Positions 61,145-64,000 of a stretch of 64,000 bases of DNA are shown here, piece after piece. The notes below the pieces were generated by a model, which saw nothing but the letters and a program-made list of their open reading frames with translations, was not told the DNA's origin and ran no database searches. Source of the stretch: Eutreptiella sp. 'Long Island Sound 2002' (lineage: Eukaryota > Euglenozoa > Euglenophyceae > Eutreptiales > Eutreptiaceae); NCBI GenBank assembly GCA_964036045.1, contig OZ038401.1, positions 32,219,897-32,283,896 on the forward strand. Reading direction: 5' to 3'. Positions within the stretch are counted from its first letter, which is position 1. Each line of letters begins with the position of its first letter. The position numbers and the translations under genes were made by a program.

Positions 61145-61240
61145 GGGGGGGGGATACATTTTAGAGTGGGGGGGGGGGGTTAGTACAAAAGGGGGGGGGG
61201 TTTAGTACAAAAACGGGGGGTTTTTTAGTACAAAAACAGC
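61145..61240. repeat. GTACTAAAA minisatellite, opposite orientation
   Basis: TTTAGTACAAAAA plus G runs of 8-12 bases, three to four units, the reverse complement of the 51580 and 60260 arrays. Confidence 0.85.
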
Positions 61241-62104
61241 CCCGTTCCGGCTCCAACTGGAAGAGTGCCCTCTCCCCCTCAGCAGTGGACCCCATGTGGT
61301 AGCGAACAGCCACCTCCGGGAATGCCACAGATGATGATCTGCAGGCCATGTGTTTGGATGATCTCTTGGCCTCTGCAACAACTCCTCTGCCATGCCGTTC
61401 GGACAGCTCCCTGTACCTGAGGAGAACTGGGAAATTCCCATTGCCGTAAGCCCCCTTACAACTAACCCTACCCCATGCTCTGCGAATCAGCACACTGCTG
61501 CCAACAGAGACACCAGCTATTAAGTATCCATGGTGCCCCTAGAAAGTGTGTTGCGCAGCGGCACATCGCGACCAACTCTCCCATCCCTGATGATAATGAG
61601 GCCGAACTCTTATGGTCTTGTCTGGGGCTGCCAGGCAGTATCTGGGATGGCGCGGGTGAGATGCTCGCCCTTCCAGATGCAAGATGGAGCAGGCAAGCCA
61701 GGCAGTTCACCACCATTGGCTTCCAAATGGCCCGGCGAACCCCCAAAGGGCTTGATGGATAGGTTTTACAATTCCGCTGGGAAATTACAACGGTTGAAAC
61801 TCTGCCAAACTTGTGGTTCCCTCCTGGGTTGAAAGCCATATGGGGAGGGAAAGTATTCCATCATACCCCCCCCCCCCCGCGCAAGCACCGGCTAGGTCAG
61901 GAAAACGATGGTCACACCAGGTCCTGGTGCTTAGACAAGGTGGTGCTTGCGCGCGACGCGCAGTACCAAAAGGGCGTATATTAGCGAAAACCTGCCCATA
62001 CCTCACCCTAGGCACAACTGTCGTGTCAGGGTACTAGAACACAATGTGCAGCATTTTTCAGCAAGTTCTGGGGGTCCTCAATGCCCATCAGGGCCATCAC
62101 GAGC
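61241..62104. other. Flanking DNA, no confirmed gene
   Basis: Overlapping frames on both strands (minus 61161-61493 and 61468-61839, plus 61475-61762) lack known motifs and cannot be separated into real and shadow. The hairpin repeat copy at 61878-61960 follows a C run (61867-61878). Confidence 0.5.
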
Positions 62105-62215
62105 TGTGGAATAGAACCCCTTTCCAACCTTGCGACCGATAATTCTGGCAGGCGCATGCTCACCAGTGGACCGGATGTACGTGACAGCCAAGCTGGGAGT
62201 AACGACATTAGTTAT
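62105..62215 (-). pseudogene. Recurrent module, copy 4
   Basis: A minus-strand frame reads VTYIRSTGEHAPARIIG and then a degraded tail. The nearest ATG is in a different frame, so this copy is broken. It matches copies 1-3 over the RSTGxxxPAxIxG core. Confidence 0.3.
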
Positions 62216-62741
62216 GGCTGAAAATCGCAAAATCACAAAATCACAAAAACACAAATTAAACAGCAGTGGTTTGCAGTACCAAGCATCATGATGTTATGAG
62301 CCGGAGGACTCATCCCAAACATTACACAGCCCCCGTATCCCTGTACAAACGGCACAAAATCACGCTCTGCTCAGTTTCTGACCATAAAAATTGGCCGTGG
62401 AGGCTCTTGGTGAGTGTCGACGGTGTGCTGGGTATGCAGCCATCATGGGAGGCTTTTGTTGCCAAGCAAAGTGCAGCCCGAATGTTTGACAGGGGGTGGG
62501 GTTGATGCTATGTTCAAGTGGGAACAGTTCAGGGGTTTCAGACGTGTGATTCGCAACTAAAACGGGCATCTTTTCAGCCTGAGGAGATAGAAGAGCATGT
62601 GTGTCCATGTGTTGGTGCAAGACATGCCTCCTTCCGGGAAAGGAAACGCATACACTACTCTCCGCGACTCTCATTTCCTGGTCCCCTCCCTGCTTACTTT
62701 CGTTGGGTTCACCTGGGTTCGCGTGTTGTGGGGCCCCGAGT

Positions 62742-63296
62742 TTACATAACCATCGTCTCGTGGCATGTAAAAGGCAGAGAAAAGGAGAGGCAGTGAAAAC
62801 GCCAAATGGATGTGTGCAGGGGGGCTTGCACTTTGGATGTTTTGTTTCGGTGTCTCCCGAAAGAGGTCCAATCATCTTCGACACATGGGGAGTGCACATT
62901 TATCATGACAGCAATGGCTCGTCGCGGACGCATGAGGCGGTATTGCACCCAAATAATTTTGCTGATAGGCAGAACGCGGGCCATAGGGAGAATTTGCACG
63001 CGGTGTGCACATGCAGCAAATCTCACTGGAACGGAAACCCACCCAAAACCATCATCAGCGATCAGAACAGTCTCGCCCTTAGGGCAAGGCACACCCCAGC
63101 ACTTGGGGGAAGACATTTCCTTCTTCAACTCTTGGAAACACTCCTCCATGGCGCATGGGGCATGGAGGGATGACGTACAAGCAGTACAAGCAGCTGAGTA
63201 GGAGTGCAATAGTAAAAATAAAATCAAATGTCCATCTTGCTGGCCAAAGGATGGAAGTACGTAAGTACAGTAAGTACAACGCCAATGCACTGTCAC
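62742..63296 (-). CDS. Unknown 184-codon frame
   Basis: The part from residue 50 (MEECFQELKKEMSSPKCWG) to about residue 160 has a protein-like mix of residues (ETVLIADDGFGWVSVPV, RPRRAIAVMINVHSP), but the N-terminus looks like chance. Overlapping plus-strand frames (62601-63173 and 62806-63201) are of similar length, so strand and reality are uncertain. No domain is recognised. Confidence 0.2.
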   Translation of the reverse strand: MTVHWRCTYCTYVLPSFGQQDGHLILFLLLHSYSAACTACTSSLHAPCAMEECFQELKKEMSSPKCWGVPCPKGETVLIADDGFGWVSVPVRFAACAHRVQILPMARVLPISKIIWVQYRLMRPRRAIAVMINVHSPCVEDDWTSFGRHRNKTSKVQAPLHTSIWRFHCLSFSLPFTCHETMVM

Positions 63297-64000
63297 TCAG
63301 GATCTGGGGGAGTCCTCTCGGGCCCAGGTACAGGAGCCCACGCTCAACTGCAGCAGGTGTCCTGGCCGGACCATGAATGAATAACCTGCCGTTTCCCGGG
63401 GGTTGTGTCGGTCCTAAGGGGGGATGGAGCCGCCCAGTCCTTGGTTTGGGGGGGGGGGGGGGCTGTTTTACCCTCCCACAAGAAACCCTCGCCCGGCAGG
63501 GTTCTCCGTTTTACCCTCCCCACCTGAAGCAACTCATGAGCAGCACATGTGCCGGCACGTTGAGGCAGGGGATCCATTCAAGACAGAGACAAGTTCCAGA
63601 TTCTGATTCACAAAAGGAATCACCAATTCCATAAACATATTCTGTACACATATTTCAATCAACCATTCCACGGTAGGGACAACAAAAAGGGGTTTTTCGA
63701 TGAGCCCCTGAACATTGCGTGGACTGATATGATCACTGTCCGCAATTTTTGGCTTTGAGAAAAAACACAGACACATAACCTCCCCTCCGCCAACCTTTGC
63801 CCTACTACTATCCCTGGTTCTTTCCTGTACTCAGTGGACTATGCAGGTTCCCCATGCCTCCTCCAAACTCTCCATCTCTGCCCTACCTGAAATCCTACAA
63901 AAGACCCTACAAAATGACCTGGCCTGCCTGAGGTAGGCTGTTACTGCCCACGACACCATCTTATTGCATCATGCTGTGCTTGCATGTGGAGAGGGGAAGA
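63297..64000. other. Flanking DNA to the window end, no gene seen
   Basis: Contains a G run (63450-63464) and a short duplicated TTTTACCCTCCC tract (63467-63515). No frame has a recognisable motif. Confidence 0.5.

Noticed and set aside
51580-61240. Short regular repeats as a CRISPR array
   Set aside because: There are no unique spacers of uniform size, no cas genes, and the genome is eukaryotic.

Overview
Nuclear DNA of a microbial eukaryote, most likely a unicellular alga. I saw no bacterial operon, ribosome-binding-site pattern or confident host gene. The evidence is chromodomain Ty3/gypsy retrotransposons, a primer site for eukaryotic initiator tRNA-Met, long non-coding stretches and many homopolymer and minisatellite tracts. 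The exact lineage (prasinophyte or other green alga, dinoflagellate, other) cannot be fixed from this window.

Positions 1 to about 49,098 form a nest of LTR retrotransposons. The oldest is element C (minus strand, running off the left edge). Its gag gene is split by element A1 (minus strand, 1396-46303). A1 is split four times: by A2 (plus strand, 8871-20304) inside pol; by B (minus strand, 22732-39989, with 3,025-bp LTRs) inside gag; by the small element V (40576-43276) at the LTR/primer-site junction; and by the small element U (43316-45542) inside the 5' LTR. Target duplications, equal LTR lengths and restored reading frames at the breakpoints support this order. A2 has two 817-bp LTRs that look identical to me, plus open gag and pol, so it looks recently active.

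Two retrotransposon lineages are present. A and C have LTRs beginning AG and ending CT, 5-bp target duplications and a primer site for initiator tRNA-Met. B, U and V have TG...CA LTRs and a purine tract ending in a G run. Just after the 5' LTR, B and U carry an 11-nt site that is the exact complement of an 11-mer inside the LTR (10 of 11 in V). This is the arrangement of self-priming Tf1/sushi elements. In A, B and C, gag and pol lie in one frame separated by a single stop codon, which suggests stop-codon readthrough. All three also carry a DIRS/Dam-methyltransferase-like domain between protease and reverse transcriptase.

Positions 49,099-64,000 flank the nest. They hold C- and G-run minisatellites built on a GTACTAAAA core, a 1,011-bp tandem array with internal duplications, other short tandem duplications, GC-rich palindromic motifs, hairpin-forming repeats, and a small protein-like module that recurs four times on the minus strand. 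I could not name any gene there.
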